64,000 nucleotides of DNA from Epilithonimonas sp. JDS. GTDB taxonomy: Bacteria; Bacteroidota; Bacteroidia; Flavobacteriales; Weeksellaceae. A program made the position numbers and the translations under genes. The stretch spans positions 620,001-684,000 of the forward strand of contig NZ_JAJSAX010000001.1 in NCBI RefSeq assembly GCF_021261315.1, given 5' to 3'. Under the pieces are notes generated by a model. It ran no database searches and was not told where the DNA came from. It worked only from the letters and a program-made list of their open reading frames with translations. Shown here one piece after another: positions 45,019 to 53,086 of the stretch. Position 1 is the stretch's first letter. Each line of letters begins with the position of its first letter.

Positions 45019-47433
45019 CTACTCGTATTTCAGATATTTCACAAGGTTTACTTTTGTGGCTTGATATGCTTTGACGCTTACTACTGCGAATGTCAAAATC
45101 AATAATGAAATCAAACTCAAGACGAACGGGAAAATTGGCATATCAATTCGGTAAGCGAAATCTTTCAGCCATTCATTCATCAAATAATAACTGATTGGAA
45201 TACTTATGATAACCGCAATTAAAGTAATCCACAGGAATTGTTTTGTCAATCCCACAATCAAAGTTCCGTCTGAAGCCCCAAGCGTTTTTCTGATGGCGAC
45301 GTCTTTCAGTTTTTGTTCTATCATTAATGATGATAAAGCGAACAATCCGAGTAAGGCTACCATTAAAACCATTGCGTTCAGGATGGTGAAAAGTGTTTGT
45401 TGTTTTTGATATTTCACAAAGGTTTTTGCGAATTGCTTATCAATAAAATTAGATTCGAAGGGATAACCGGGTTCTACACTTGCCTGCCAATATTTTTTGA
45501 TTCTTTTCACCGTTCCGTCCATATCTTCTGGCTTTATTTTCAGCTGGATATTATAGACGTTAAAGCGTTTCCAAGAGGTTGCGCGGTAATGAAAGAAAAT
45601 CATCGGCTCTACTTCGGTCTTCAAACTTTGAATATTAAAATCCTTTACAATTCCGACGATTTTGTAGGGTTTCTCATCAAAACCTGGGCGGAATTCGTTC
45701 TTAAAAGCCTGGTCATCATTCCAACCGAATTGTTTTACAAATGTTTCATTGACCAAGACATTATTAATCGTGTCAGATGCCAATTTGGAATCCAGCCAAC
45801 GACCTTTTTTCAATTTCACATTCATAAACTGGAGGTAATTGTAATCCATCGAGCCGTGTTGCGCATAGATTGTTTTATCCATATAATCCATATTGGAATT
45901 GCTGTAGCGATAGCTTCCTGCAACGGCTTCTCCATATGATACATCGTCCACACCCTGTATTTTTCGCATTTCGTTTTTGAGGCGCTCATATTTTAGCCAG
46001 GGCTGATGTACATTATCATTAAAGGTGACTATCATAACCTGTTTTCCACTGAAACCAAGGTCTTTATCCATCATATGTTTCACTTGTGAACTTACAATCA
46101 GGCTTGCAATAATGAAGAATGAAGAGATAATCAATTGTAAAGTCAGAATTCCGTTTCTGAGCCAAATCCCGTGTCTGCTTCTGGCAAAATTTCCTTTCAG
46201 CGTTTCAATAGCTTTGAAGTTGGCCAAGTAAATCGCAGGAATTAATCCCGAAATCAGCGCAATTAGCAAAACCATTGTAAATGAATAAAAGTAGATGCGC
46301 CAATCGTTCATTACAATTTGTTTGTCAAAAAACTTATTGAAGCTCGGCAAGAGGATTTCTGTCAAGGCTAAAGCCAGAATGTACGAGGCAAAACAAATCA
46401 CGAAAGTTTCTAATAAAAACTGCAAAACCAATTTGGATTTATTGCTTCCAATAGCCTTTCTTACACCAATTTCTTTTGCTCTTTGAGAAGCCTGAGCTGT
46501 TTTTAAATTAATGAAATTAATGGCAGACAAAATCAAAATCAACACAGAAAGTGTAAACAGAATCATCATTGTTTTCAAATCGCCAGTCCCAAACCAGTAG
46601 GCCTTTCCGTGGAGCTTCATCTGGTCCAACGGTGTGAGCAAACTTCCTTGCGGACCGTACATTTCTAAGAATTTCTGAGGCGTAACTCCAGCACCCTTCG
46701 CATTCATTTTCGCACGGTAGAGAAACACGTCGTCATAGAGTTTTTTCTGTACAACTTCTGTATCCGCATTTTTGTCCAGCATAAAAAAGCAACCATAGTT
46801 GAAGTTGCCCCAGCCTTCTTTGTCATTTTTCAATTGTTCGTAGGCCAGTATTACAAATTCTGGATTGATGACACTGTTTCCTTTTGGAAGCTCATACACT
46901 GCAGTGACCACAAAATTGTCACTATCAAATTTTATACTTTCTCCTGCTACATCCGTTTTGCCGAATAAGTTTTTCGCGGTAAGTGTAGAAATGGCAATTG
47001 AAGTTTCTCCCTTCAAAGCGTCTTTGTAACTTCCCGAAATCAATTTGAAAGGGAAAAAATTGAAGAAATTTTCCGAAACAGACATTCCATCTTTTTGATA
47101 GGCCGTTTTGTTTTTGGTTATCATTTTGAAACCCATCCCAGAACCACTCACCAAAACATAATCTTTGATTTCCGGAATCATTTTCACCGCGCGGTCTGCA
47201 AGTGGGTAAGAAATACTTGGGCTGTACCTGTTTTCTTTGATGTTATGTTGCTGAAATGCATAAATATTATCCTTCTTCGGATTCCATTTTTCATAGGATT
47301 CTTCGTCATTCCAATGCATCAGGATGAGCATAAATCCTGTCAGCCCAATCGTTAATCCAAAAAGATTGATAATCGTAGAGAGCCAGTTTTTTTTATAATT
47401 GATGAAGGCGATTTTGAGCCAGTTGTTGAGCAT
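45019..47433 (-). CDS. FtsX-type ABC permease, 804 aa (exporter 2, first)
   Basis: 804 residues with the same layout as its neighbour: MLNNWLKIAFINYKKNWLST at the N terminus, AKEIGVRKAIGSNKSKLVLQ in the first coupling region, KLKDVAIRKTLGASDGTL in the second, and the same KVNLVKYLKYE ending. The periplasmic domains differ much more than the membrane parts. The pair is an old tandem duplication kept as two products, probably a heterodimer. Confidence 0.92.
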   Translation of the reverse strand: MLNNWLKIAFINYKKNWLSTIINLFGLTIGLTGFMLILMHWNDEESYEKWNPKKDNIYAFQQHNIKENRYSPSISYPLADRAVKMIPEIKDYVLVSGSGMGFKMITKNKTAYQKDGMSVSENFFNFFPFKLISGSYKDALKGETSIAISTLTAKNLFGKTDVAGESIKFDSDNFVVTAVYELPKGNSVINPEFVILAYEQLKNDKEGWGNFNYGCFFMLDKNADTEVVQKKLYDDVFLYRAKMNAKGAGVTPQKFLEMYGPQGSLLTPLDQMKLHGKAYWFGTGDLKTMMILFTLSVLILILSAINFINLKTAQASQRAKEIGVRKAIGSNKSKLVLQFLLETFVICFASYILALALTEILLPSFNKFFDKQIVMNDWRIYFYSFTMVLLIALISGLIPAIYLANFKAIETLKGNFARSRHGIWLRNGILTLQLIISSFFIIASLIVSSQVKHMMDKDLGFSGKQVMIVTFNDNVHQPWLKYERLKNEMRKIQGVDDVSYGEAVAGSYRYSNSNMDYMDKTIYAQHGSMDYNYLQFMNVKLKKGRWLDSKLASDTINNVLVNETFVKQFGWNDDQAFKNEFRPGFDEKPYKIVGIVKDFNIQSLKTEVEPMIFFHYRATSWKRFNVYNIQLKIKPEDMDGTVKRIKKYWQASVEPGYPFESNFIDKQFAKTFVKYQKQQTLFTILNAMVLMVALLGLFALSSLMIEQKLKDVAIRKTLGASDGTLIVGLTKQFLWITLIAVIISIPISYYLMNEWLKDFAYRIDMPIFPFVLSLISLLILTFAVVSVKAYQATKVNLVKYLKYE

Positions 47434-47520
47434 AGTTGTGGTTTTTGGTTTCTAGTGTTTTGTGTTTAGTTTTTAATATTTGATTGAGCAAAAAACTCAA
47501 CACCATATACAATACACTAA
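47434..47520 (+). repeat. Heptanucleotide array between ATPase and first permease
   Basis: Runs of 7-bp units AGTTGTG, GTTTTTG, GTTTCTA, GTGTTTT, GTGTTTA, GTTTTTA, then less regular ATATTTG, ATTGAGC, AAAAAAC, TCAACAC. The first half is GT-rich, the second is roughly its inverse complement. It directly follows the ATG of the permease gene on the minus strand. Confidence 0.65.
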
Positions 47521-47524
47521 AAGA

Positions 47525-48247
47525 TTATTCAAAGTTCTTGGCGTCTGCCTTTTCGAAGACATCTTTTCTTTGTGAAGAATGTTCTTCGCTGAAGACTTCG
47601 CCGTCTTTCATATTTACGATTCTTGAGGCGTAACCTGCGTCGTAAGACGAGTGCGTTACCATCGCAATCGTGGAACCTTCTCTGTGAAGTTCCGCCAAAA
47701 GGTTCATCACCTCGTTTCCGTTGGAGCTGTCGAGGTTTCCGGTTGGCTCATCGGCAAGGATTAATTTTGGTCTTGTCACCAACGCTCTAGCAACGGCCGC
47801 TCTCTGCTGTTGACCGCCGGAAAGTTGCTGTGGATAATGTTTTGCTCTGTGCGCAATGTTGATTTTTTCCATAATTTCCTCCACACGTTTTTTTCTTTCT
47901 GAGGATGAAACGCCGTTGTAGATTAGTGGAAGTTCGATATTTTCATAAACCGTGAGTTCGTCAATCAAATTAAAATTCTGAAAAATGAAACCTATGTTTT
48001 TCTTTCTGATGTCCGATTTTTTCTTTTCGGAAGTTCCGATAGTTTCCGTTGATTCGAATTGATAAGAACCGGAGGAAGCGCTGTCGAGAAGTCCAAGAAT
48101 ATTTAGAAAAGTAGATTTTCCACAACCGGAAGGTCCCATTATCGCTACAAATTCTCCTTCTTTGATGTGCAGGCTTACATTGTTCAGAGCGTTGGTTTGA
48201 ACATCTTCTGTTTTGTAAACTTTTGAAAGGTTTTGAATATTTATCAT
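47525..48247 (-). CDS. ABC transporter ATPase (exporter 2)
   Basis: 240 residues: Walker A MGPSGCGKST, Q-loop IFQNFNLI, signature LSGGQQQRAAVARAL, Walker B KLILADEPTGNLDS, H-loop MVTHSS. It powers the two double-length FtsX-type permeases encoded downstream. The gene order is adaptor, small protein, ATPase, permease, permease, TolC. Confidence 0.95.
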   Translation of the reverse strand: MINIQNLSKVYKTEDVQTNALNNVSLHIKEGEFVAIMGPSGCGKSTFLNILGLLDSASSGSYQFESTETIGTSEKKKSDIRKKNIGFIFQNFNLIDELTVYENIELPLIYNGVSSSERKKRVEEIMEKINIAHRAKHYPQQLSGGQQQRAAVARALVTRPKLILADEPTGNLDSSNGNEVMNLLAELHREGSTIAMVTHSSYDAGYASRIVNMKDGEVFSEEHSSQRKDVFEKADAKNFE

Positions 48248-48260
48248 TTTTATTAATTTT

Positions 48261-48635
48261 TTAAAGTGTTGTTTTTCTGATTTCGCCTGTTTGATTGATG
48301 TAATATTTTGATTTTAAATCTCTGGTCAAAGTGATGTTTTTCCAATCCACGCCTTTGATTCCTTCCAGATTGATTTGGTTTCCATTCTTTGAATATTGAA
48401 CCAAAAAATTGGAATTTTCCTCGTCGGGATTTTTCTCAAGATTTGCCATTGCATTTTCATTAAGGACGACTTTTCGGTGAGCGTCAAAACTCAAATAGCT
48501 ATAATTACAACCTTTGGAACATTCAAAAATAACGTGATTCTTTTTGAAAGAAATGGTCCATTCCAGCTCTGTCGGCTTCTGTGAATAGGCCATTGCGGAA
48601 AATGAACATAATAATATTAAGAATATATTTTTCAT
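48261..48635 (-). CDS. Small secreted protein of exporter operon, unknown function
   Basis: 124 residues with a signal peptide (MKNIFLILLCSFSAMAYS/Q). The mature protein is short, with two cysteines (FECSKGCNYSYLSF) and predicted beta strands; I do not recognise the family. It is 6 nt after the adaptor stop and 13 nt before the ATPase start, so it is part of the exporter transcript. It could be a substrate chaperone, sensor or cargo. Confidence 0.8.
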   Translation of the reverse strand: MKNIFLILLCSFSAMAYSQKPTELEWTISFKKNHVIFECSKGCNYSYLSFDAHRKVVLNENAMANLEKNPDEENSNFLVQYSKNGNQINLEGIKGVDWKNITLTRDLKSKYYINQTGEIRKTTL

Positions 48636-48641
48636 AATTAG

Positions 48642-49883
48642 TTATTTTTGAATATCTAAAAGCTCATATTTCTTCAATTCAGTATAATCTGATGTAATGA
48701 CCGTTTCACCCTGTTTCAATCCGGAAACCACTTCGTAATACATTTGGTTTTCTCTTCCCAGATTGATGCTTCGTTTTTCAGCTTTGTTTCCTTTTACTAC
48801 GAACATCCATTTTCCGTTCGTGTCTTTGTAGAAATTTCCTTTGGGAATCATCATACTTTGCGTGTCAGCAGACAATTTCAGTTTCAAGCCGAACGTCATT
48901 CCGATTTTCAGATTTTCAGGTTTTACATCAACAAAATTAAGTTCCACAGAAAATTGTCCGTCTTTCACTTCAGGAAGAATTTTAGAAATAATGACTTCAA
49001 ACTGTTTCGCATTGCTTTCCAGACTTCCTTTGATTCCGTTTTGAAGTTTGTTAATGTAATACTCGTCAACTTTTGCAATCAGCTTGTAACCGCCCATCAA
49101 ATCGACTTTTCCGATGCTTTCTCCACTCGTCAAATTTTGTCCTAATGAAATATTAAATGATGACAATCTTCCGGAAACAGGCGACATTATCAGGAAATTA
49201 TTTTTGTTGGAACGAAGAATATTCAGACTTTTTTCCATCTGACTGATGGAACTATTGATGGCGGAAAACTGAGAATTTCTGGAAGCTTTTTCACTGGAAG
49301 CGCCTTTTTCCACAATCACTTTTCTTTGTTTCTGATAATTTAGATTTTGTAAAGCGATATCATAATCGGTTTTCTTTCCGATTTCCGCATCGTACAATCT
49401 TTTCTGAAGGTTGAAAGACTGCAAAGCTGTATTGTAATCATTTTGAGACTGAAGCAACTCCTTATCCTGATTGAATTCCTGATTCTTCAGTTCCAAAAGC
49501 GAACTTCTCATCTGACTGATTTGTTGCATAATTCCCGTTTCCTGATTCAGATAATTGAATTCTGTATTCGGATTATAAACTCTTGCGATGGGCTGTCCTT
49601 TTGTCACCATTTGTCCATCTTCAGCGAAAATTTCTTTCACCGCGCCACCTTCCAGAACATTTACCAAAGAAGAATTGAGAGATTGCGTCTGCGCCGTCAC
49701 CATAAGCATATCTTCAAATTTCCCATTCGTCACTTCATCCGTTTGAATATCCTCCAGCTTTACATTATAAGTTTTTTTCTGATTCAAAAAGTACCAGCCA
49801 AAAACTGAAATCGCCAAACCAGAAAGAATGATAATTGATATTAATTTTAGTTTAGATTTCTTTTTTACTATTTTCGTATCCAT
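48642..49883 (-). CDS. Periplasmic adaptor of the sigma-54-controlled exporter (HlyD/MacA type)
   Basis: 413 residues. A basic N terminus (MDTKIVKKKSKLK) is followed by one membrane helix (about 14-30). A lipoyl half-motif pair (LEGGAVKEIFAEDGQMV and SPVSGRLSSFNISLGQ) brackets a long helical hairpin. The ATG is at 49883, 23 nt after the predicted sigma-54 start site. It is the first gene of the six-gene exporter operon. Confidence 0.92.
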   Translation of the reverse strand: MDTKIVKKKSKLKLISIIILSGLAISVFGWYFLNQKKTYNVKLEDIQTDEVTNGKFEDMLMVTAQTQSLNSSLVNVLEGGAVKEIFAEDGQMVTKGQPIARVYNPNTEFNYLNQETGIMQQISQMRSSLLELKNQEFNQDKELLQSQNDYNTALQSFNLQKRLYDAEIGKKTDYDIALQNLNYQKQRKVIVEKGASSEKASRNSQFSAINSSISQMEKSLNILRSNKNNFLIMSPVSGRLSSFNISLGQNLTSGESIGKVDLMGGYKLIAKVDEYYINKLQNGIKGSLESNAKQFEVIISKILPEVKDGQFSVELNFVDVKPENLKIGMTFGLKLKLSADTQSMMIPKGNFYKDTNGKWMFVVKGNKAEKRSINLGRENQMYYEVVSGLKQGETVITSDYTELKKYELLDIQK

Positions 49884-49916
49884 ATTTGAGATAACTAATT
49901 TATCTACAGACTATTA

Positions 49917-49932
49917 CGCAATGCAGATGCCA
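49917..49932 (-). promoter_or_regulatory. Sigma-54 (-24/-12) promoter of the exporter operon
   Basis: On the minus strand TGGCATCTGCATTGCG fits the RpoN consensus TGGCACGnnnnTTGCA: TGGCA at -24 and TTGC at -12 with the correct GG-to-GC spacing. The predicted start is at about 49906, giving a 23-nt leader to the adaptor ATG at 49883. The neighbouring NtrC-type activator and the two operators make this assignment strong. Confidence 0.85.
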
Positions 49933-49995
49933 GAGATTTATAAGTTTGTAACACTCTGGAAATGTGACAAAATATATTTTATTTAACTTTAAGAC

Positions 49996-50011
49996 TGTTC
50001 ATTATCGGACA
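49996..50011. promoter_or_regulatory. Upstream activating site 1 for the NtrC-type regulator
   Basis: TGTTCATTATCGGACA, an imperfect palindrome with TGT...ACA ends, located 64 bp upstream of the -24 element. It is the first of two matching 16-mers. Confidence 0.75.
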
Positions 50012-50016
50012 CTTTT

Positions 50017-50032
50017 TGTACGAAAACGGACA
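50017..50032. promoter_or_regulatory. Upstream activating site 2 for the NtrC-type regulator
   Basis: TGTACGAAAACGGACA has the same TGTnC...CGGACA pattern as site 1 and is palindromic (TGTnCG-n4-CGnACA). Its start is exactly 21 bp from that of site 1, two helical turns, so dimers bound to both would lie on the same face of the DNA. Confidence 0.75.
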
Positions 50033-50037
50033 ATTTA

Positions 50038-50072
50038 AGTTGATAGTTTTTAGTTGATCGTTGATGGTTCAC
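50038..50072 (+). repeat. Heptanucleotide array (GTTGATn)5
   Basis: AGTTGAT, AGTTTTT, AGTTGAT, CGTTGAT, GGTTCAC: 35 bp in 7-bp register, in the divergent gap next to the operators. Confidence 0.8.
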
Positions 50073-50079
50073 TAATATT

Positions 50080-50102
50080 TGTCAGGCTGAGCGGAGTCGA
50101 AG
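50080..50102 (-). repeat. Single copy of the 23-bp CTTCGACTCCGCTCA word
   Basis: A copy of the word seen as an inverted pair at 36445-36520, here only once and on the opposite orientation (TGTCAGGCTGAGCGGAGTCG...). Confidence 0.75.
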
Positions 50103-50140
50103 CCTTTTGATTAAGTCATTTTAGAATTCAAATTATAAAA

Positions 50141-51484
50141 ATGCGAAAAAAAGAAGCTCATATTTTAATTGTTGATGACGACGAGGATATTTTATTTTCA
50201 GCGAGGGTTTGGCTTAAGAAATTTTTTACAGAAGTAAGCTGTCTCAGTCAGCCAAAGAATATTTTGAAGTTCTTAGCCGAACAACAAGTTGACACGGTTC
50301 TTTTAGATATGAATTTCCGGAAAGGTTTTGAAAATGGGCAGGATGGATTGTATTGGATGAATGAAATCAAAACGCTGGAACCTCAGCTTCCAATCATCCT
50401 GATGACAGCTTACGGCGAGGTGGAATTGGCGGTTGAAGCTTTGAAGAATGGCGCATCGGATTTCATTTTAAAACCTTGGAATAATGAGAAATTATATGCT
50501 TCCGTAAATCTTGCAGTTGATATTTCCCGAAAAAATAAAAAACTGAATCAGTGGGAAAATGTGAGCGTGAAAACCAATCAGTATCAGTTGGAAACGGCAT
50601 CTTTTGCAATGCAGGAAGTGATGGAACAAATCACGAAAGTTGCGCCGACTGACGCCAACGTTTTACTTTTAGGAGAAAATGGAACCGGAAAATATGTTTT
50701 GGCAGAACGCATCCACGAATTATCAGAAAGAAAAAACCAGCCTTTCGTTCATATAGATTTGGGCAGTCTGTCTGAAAATTTGTTTGAAGCGGAATTATTT
50801 GGTTATAAAAAAGGAGCTTTCACCGACGCAAATCAGGATTATTCGGGGAAAATTGAAAATGCGCAGAATGGAACGGTATTTTTGGATGAGATTGGAAATC
50901 TTCCGCTTCATCTTCAAACCAAATTGTTGAGCTTGATTCAAAATCGAAAATTGACGAGAATCGGGGAAAATAAAGAACGAACTTTGGATGTCAGATTTAT
51001 TTTTGCGACGAATGAAAATCTAAAAAAAGCAGTTTCGGAAAATCGTTTCAGGAAAGATTTATATTATCGAATTAATACCGTTGAACTGCAAATTCCGAGT
51101 TTAAGAGAGAGATTGGAAGATATTCCGACTTTAGCCGATTATTTTTTGGAGAAGTACAAACAGAAATATCACAAGTCAGATTTAGCTTTGACTGAATCTT
51201 TGACTAATGAACTCACAACGTATTCCTGGCCGGGAAATATCCGTGAACTCGACCATTGCATCGAGAGAAGCGTGATTCTTTCCAACGAGAAAAATTTGAA
51301 ATTGTTAATGCCTCAAGATGACGAATCTGAAAAAACAATCGTCAATCTTAACATTGAGGAAATGGAAGAAATCCTCATTAAAAAGGCTTTGAAAAAACAC
51401 CGCGGAAATATTTCTCTCGCTGCGGAAGATTTAGGATTGTCGCGTGCGGCACTTTACCGAAGAATGGAAAAATTTGAATTATGA
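50141..51484 (+). CDS. NtrC-family sigma-54-dependent response regulator
   Basis: 447 residues. Receiver domain with D12/D13, phosphorylation site D56 (VLLDMNF), T89 and K111. AAA+ domain with Walker A GENGTGK (178-184), the sigma-54-contacting loop GAFTDA (225-230, GAFTGA in most homologues), Walker B VFLDEIG, and the sensor ATNENL. A Fis-type helix-turn-helix at the C terminus ends LGLSRAALYRRMEKF. It is divergent from the exporter operon and should bind the two 16-mers upstream of its sigma-54 promoter. Confidence 0.95.
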   Translation: MRKKEAHILIVDDDEDILFSARVWLKKFFTEVSCLSQPKNILKFLAEQQVDTVLLDMNFRKGFENGQDGLYWMNEIKTLEPQLPIILMTAYGEVELAVEALKNGASDFILKPWNNEKLYASVNLAVDISRKNKKLNQWENVSVKTNQYQLETASFAMQEVMEQITKVAPTDANVLLLGENGTGKYVLAERIHELSERKNQPFVHIDLGSLSENLFEAELFGYKKGAFTDANQDYSGKIENAQNGTVFLDEIGNLPLHLQTKLLSLIQNRKLTRIGENKERTLDVRFIFATNENLKKAVSENRFRKDLYYRINTVELQIPSLRERLEDIPTLADYFLEKYKQKYHKSDLALTESLTNELTTYSWPGNIRELDHCIERSVILSNEKNLKLLMPQDDESEKTIVNLNIEEMEEILIKKALKKHRGNISLAAEDLGLSRAALYRRMEKFEL

Positions 51485-51492
51485 TAAAGCGG

Positions 51493-51527
51493 GAAGTTGG
51501 AAGTTGGAGGAAGGAAGTTTGAAGTTA
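51493..51527 (+). repeat. Heptanucleotide array (GAAGTTn)5
   Basis: GAAGTTG, GAAGTTG, GAGGAAG, GAAGTTT, GAAGTTA: five 7-bp units (35 bp), 8 nt after the stop of the response-regulator gene. Confidence 0.75.
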
Positions 51528-51603
51528 AAATTCAAGCACAGTTTCGAAGGAACGATTAATCAAGAATAGGATGAAATCCTATTAATCAAAATTTGAATTA
51601 TAG

Positions 51604-52920
51604 ATGAACAAACAACAAATTATCTGGCTAATATTTATTCTTCTGGCGATTGTCAGTGGGATTTTCGCTTTTGATTTTTACACACAAAGCAAGTGGATTA
51701 ACTTCGGATTGTTTACTGCTGTAAGTATTGGATGCATTATTTTGGCGCAGATTTCCGCTTTATCTTTTATTCAGAAAAGTGAGAAAATATTGTTGGCGAT
51801 TCAGAAAAAAGATTTTTCACTGTTTCCAAAAACTGAAGAAAATAATTTGGTGGATAATGCCGTAAAACTTTATTATCAAAGCAAAGAAGAATACTTGGCG
51901 TTGTCTTCCTACAAACTTTTATACGAAGAAATTTTGAATCAACTGGAAATCGGATTGATGATTCTTTCCGAGAAGAATAATCAGTGGGAAGTTTTTTATG
52001 TGAATCCTGTTTTCCTGGAAATATTACAGATTCCGAAATATAATTCCTGGGAATTGTACGAATCTAAAACATCGGAATTTTATAAAATCATCGAACAAAC
52101 TAATTACGAAAACTCGCAGGAATTCTTTGATATTTCGATTAATGAAAATGTAAAACAATCGTTTTCTCTTCGAACCAAAAAAGTTCAGAATGTCAAAAAC
52201 CGTTTCTGCATCATCAGTCTGGAATCTGTTCAGAAAATCATTGAACAAAAAGAAAAATTGGCTTGGAATAATTTAATGAAAGTGATTTCTCACGAACTTC
52301 TGAATACTTTGACACCTGTCAACAGCTTGATTCAAAATCTTGAATATATCGCCAATCAGGAAATTGTCGAAAAGGAAGACCAGCAGGAAATGAAGGAAAG
52401 TCTGATGATTATCAATTCAAAATCCAAACAACTGTTGAATTTCGTGGATGATTACCGACAAGTTGCTGAACTTCCAAAACCTGTGTTCAAAAATATTTCT
52501 TTGACGCAAATTGTAGAATCTGCACTTAATTTTCTCAAGCCAGAATTCGAAAAAAATCAGATTAAAATCATCAATTATCTGGAAAATCAAATGATTTTTG
52601 CTGACCAGAAAATGATTGAAAGATGTTTGATTAATCTTTATCTAAATGCAATTTACGCAGTTGCCGACAATTCAGAAAGAATCATCAAAACAGAAATAAA
52701 AACATTTAATAAAAGAATTCTTTTAAGTGTAGAAGACAACGGAATTGGAATCTCCAATGAAATTAAGGACAAAATTTTCCTGCCATTTTTCACAACAAGA
52801 ATCAGCGGTTCCGGAATTGGTTTAACTTTGAGCAAAAGTATTATCGAGGCGCATAAAGGTTATCTCAATTATAAACCTTTGGAAAAAGGAAGTCGATTTG
52901 AAATGTGGTTTTTGGAATAA
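51604..52920 (+). CDS. Sensor histidine kinase of the sigma-54 system
   Basis: 438 residues. Two N-terminal membrane helices (about 6-25 and 34-54) with a very short periplasmic loop suggest it senses the membrane or a partner, not a large ligand domain. A PAS-like segment (about 100-210) is followed by HisKA with H230 (VISHELLNTLTP), the N box (INLYLNAIYAVADN) and the ATP-lid motifs VEDNGIGIS and GSGIGLTLSK. It is the cognate partner of the NtrC-type regulator upstream (119-bp gap). Confidence 0.93.
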   Translation: MNKQQIIWLIFILLAIVSGIFAFDFYTQSKWINFGLFTAVSIGCIILAQISALSFIQKSEKILLAIQKKDFSLFPKTEENNLVDNAVKLYYQSKEEYLALSSYKLLYEEILNQLEIGLMILSEKNNQWEVFYVNPVFLEILQIPKYNSWELYESKTSEFYKIIEQTNYENSQEFFDISINENVKQSFSLRTKKVQNVKNRFCIISLESVQKIIEQKEKLAWNNLMKVISHELLNTLTPVNSLIQNLEYIANQEIVEKEDQQEMKESLMIINSKSKQLLNFVDDYRQVAELPKPVFKNISLTQIVESALNFLKPEFEKNQIKIINYLENQMIFADQKMIERCLINLYLNAIYAVADNSERIIKTEIKTFNKRILLSVEDNGIGISNEIKDKIFLPFFTTRISGSGIGLTLSKSIIEAHKGYLNYKPLEKGSRFEMWFLE

Positions 52921-52921
52921 A

Positions 52922-52956
52922 TGTAAAAAGTAAAATGTATTTAAGTACAAAGTATT
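52922..52956 (+). repeat. Possible heptanucleotide array (GTA-type)5
   Basis: TGTAAAA, AGTAAAA, TGTATTT, AAGTACA, AAGTATT: 35 bp, less regular than the others (phase slips by one after unit 3), directly after the kinase stop. Confidence 0.5.
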
Positions 52957-52984
52957 TATTATCTTTTGGGACGTCGAATTGCTC

Positions 52985-53075
52985 GCAGCCCGACTTGAGC
53001 GGAAATCCTTTTTTGTGGCTGGAAAAGCTAGGCAAAAAGATTGGGAGCGGAAGGCGGATAAAGCTGCCCCAAATA
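52985..53075 (+). repeat. Dispersed hairpin element, copy E
   Basis: Outer stem GCAGC (52985) with GCTGC (53063), middle GC/GC, inner AAT-C-C-T6-G with C-A5-G-ATT, short stem-loop TGGCT...AGCTA at the apex, tail CCCAAAT. It ends 11 nt before the ATG at 53087 and is the cleanest copy. Confidence 0.88.
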
Positions 53076-53086
53076 AAAATTAAACT

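Noticed and set aside
50041-50140. A second sigma-54 promoter for the regulator gene
   Set aside because: No GG...GC pair at the right spacing was found in the plus direction.
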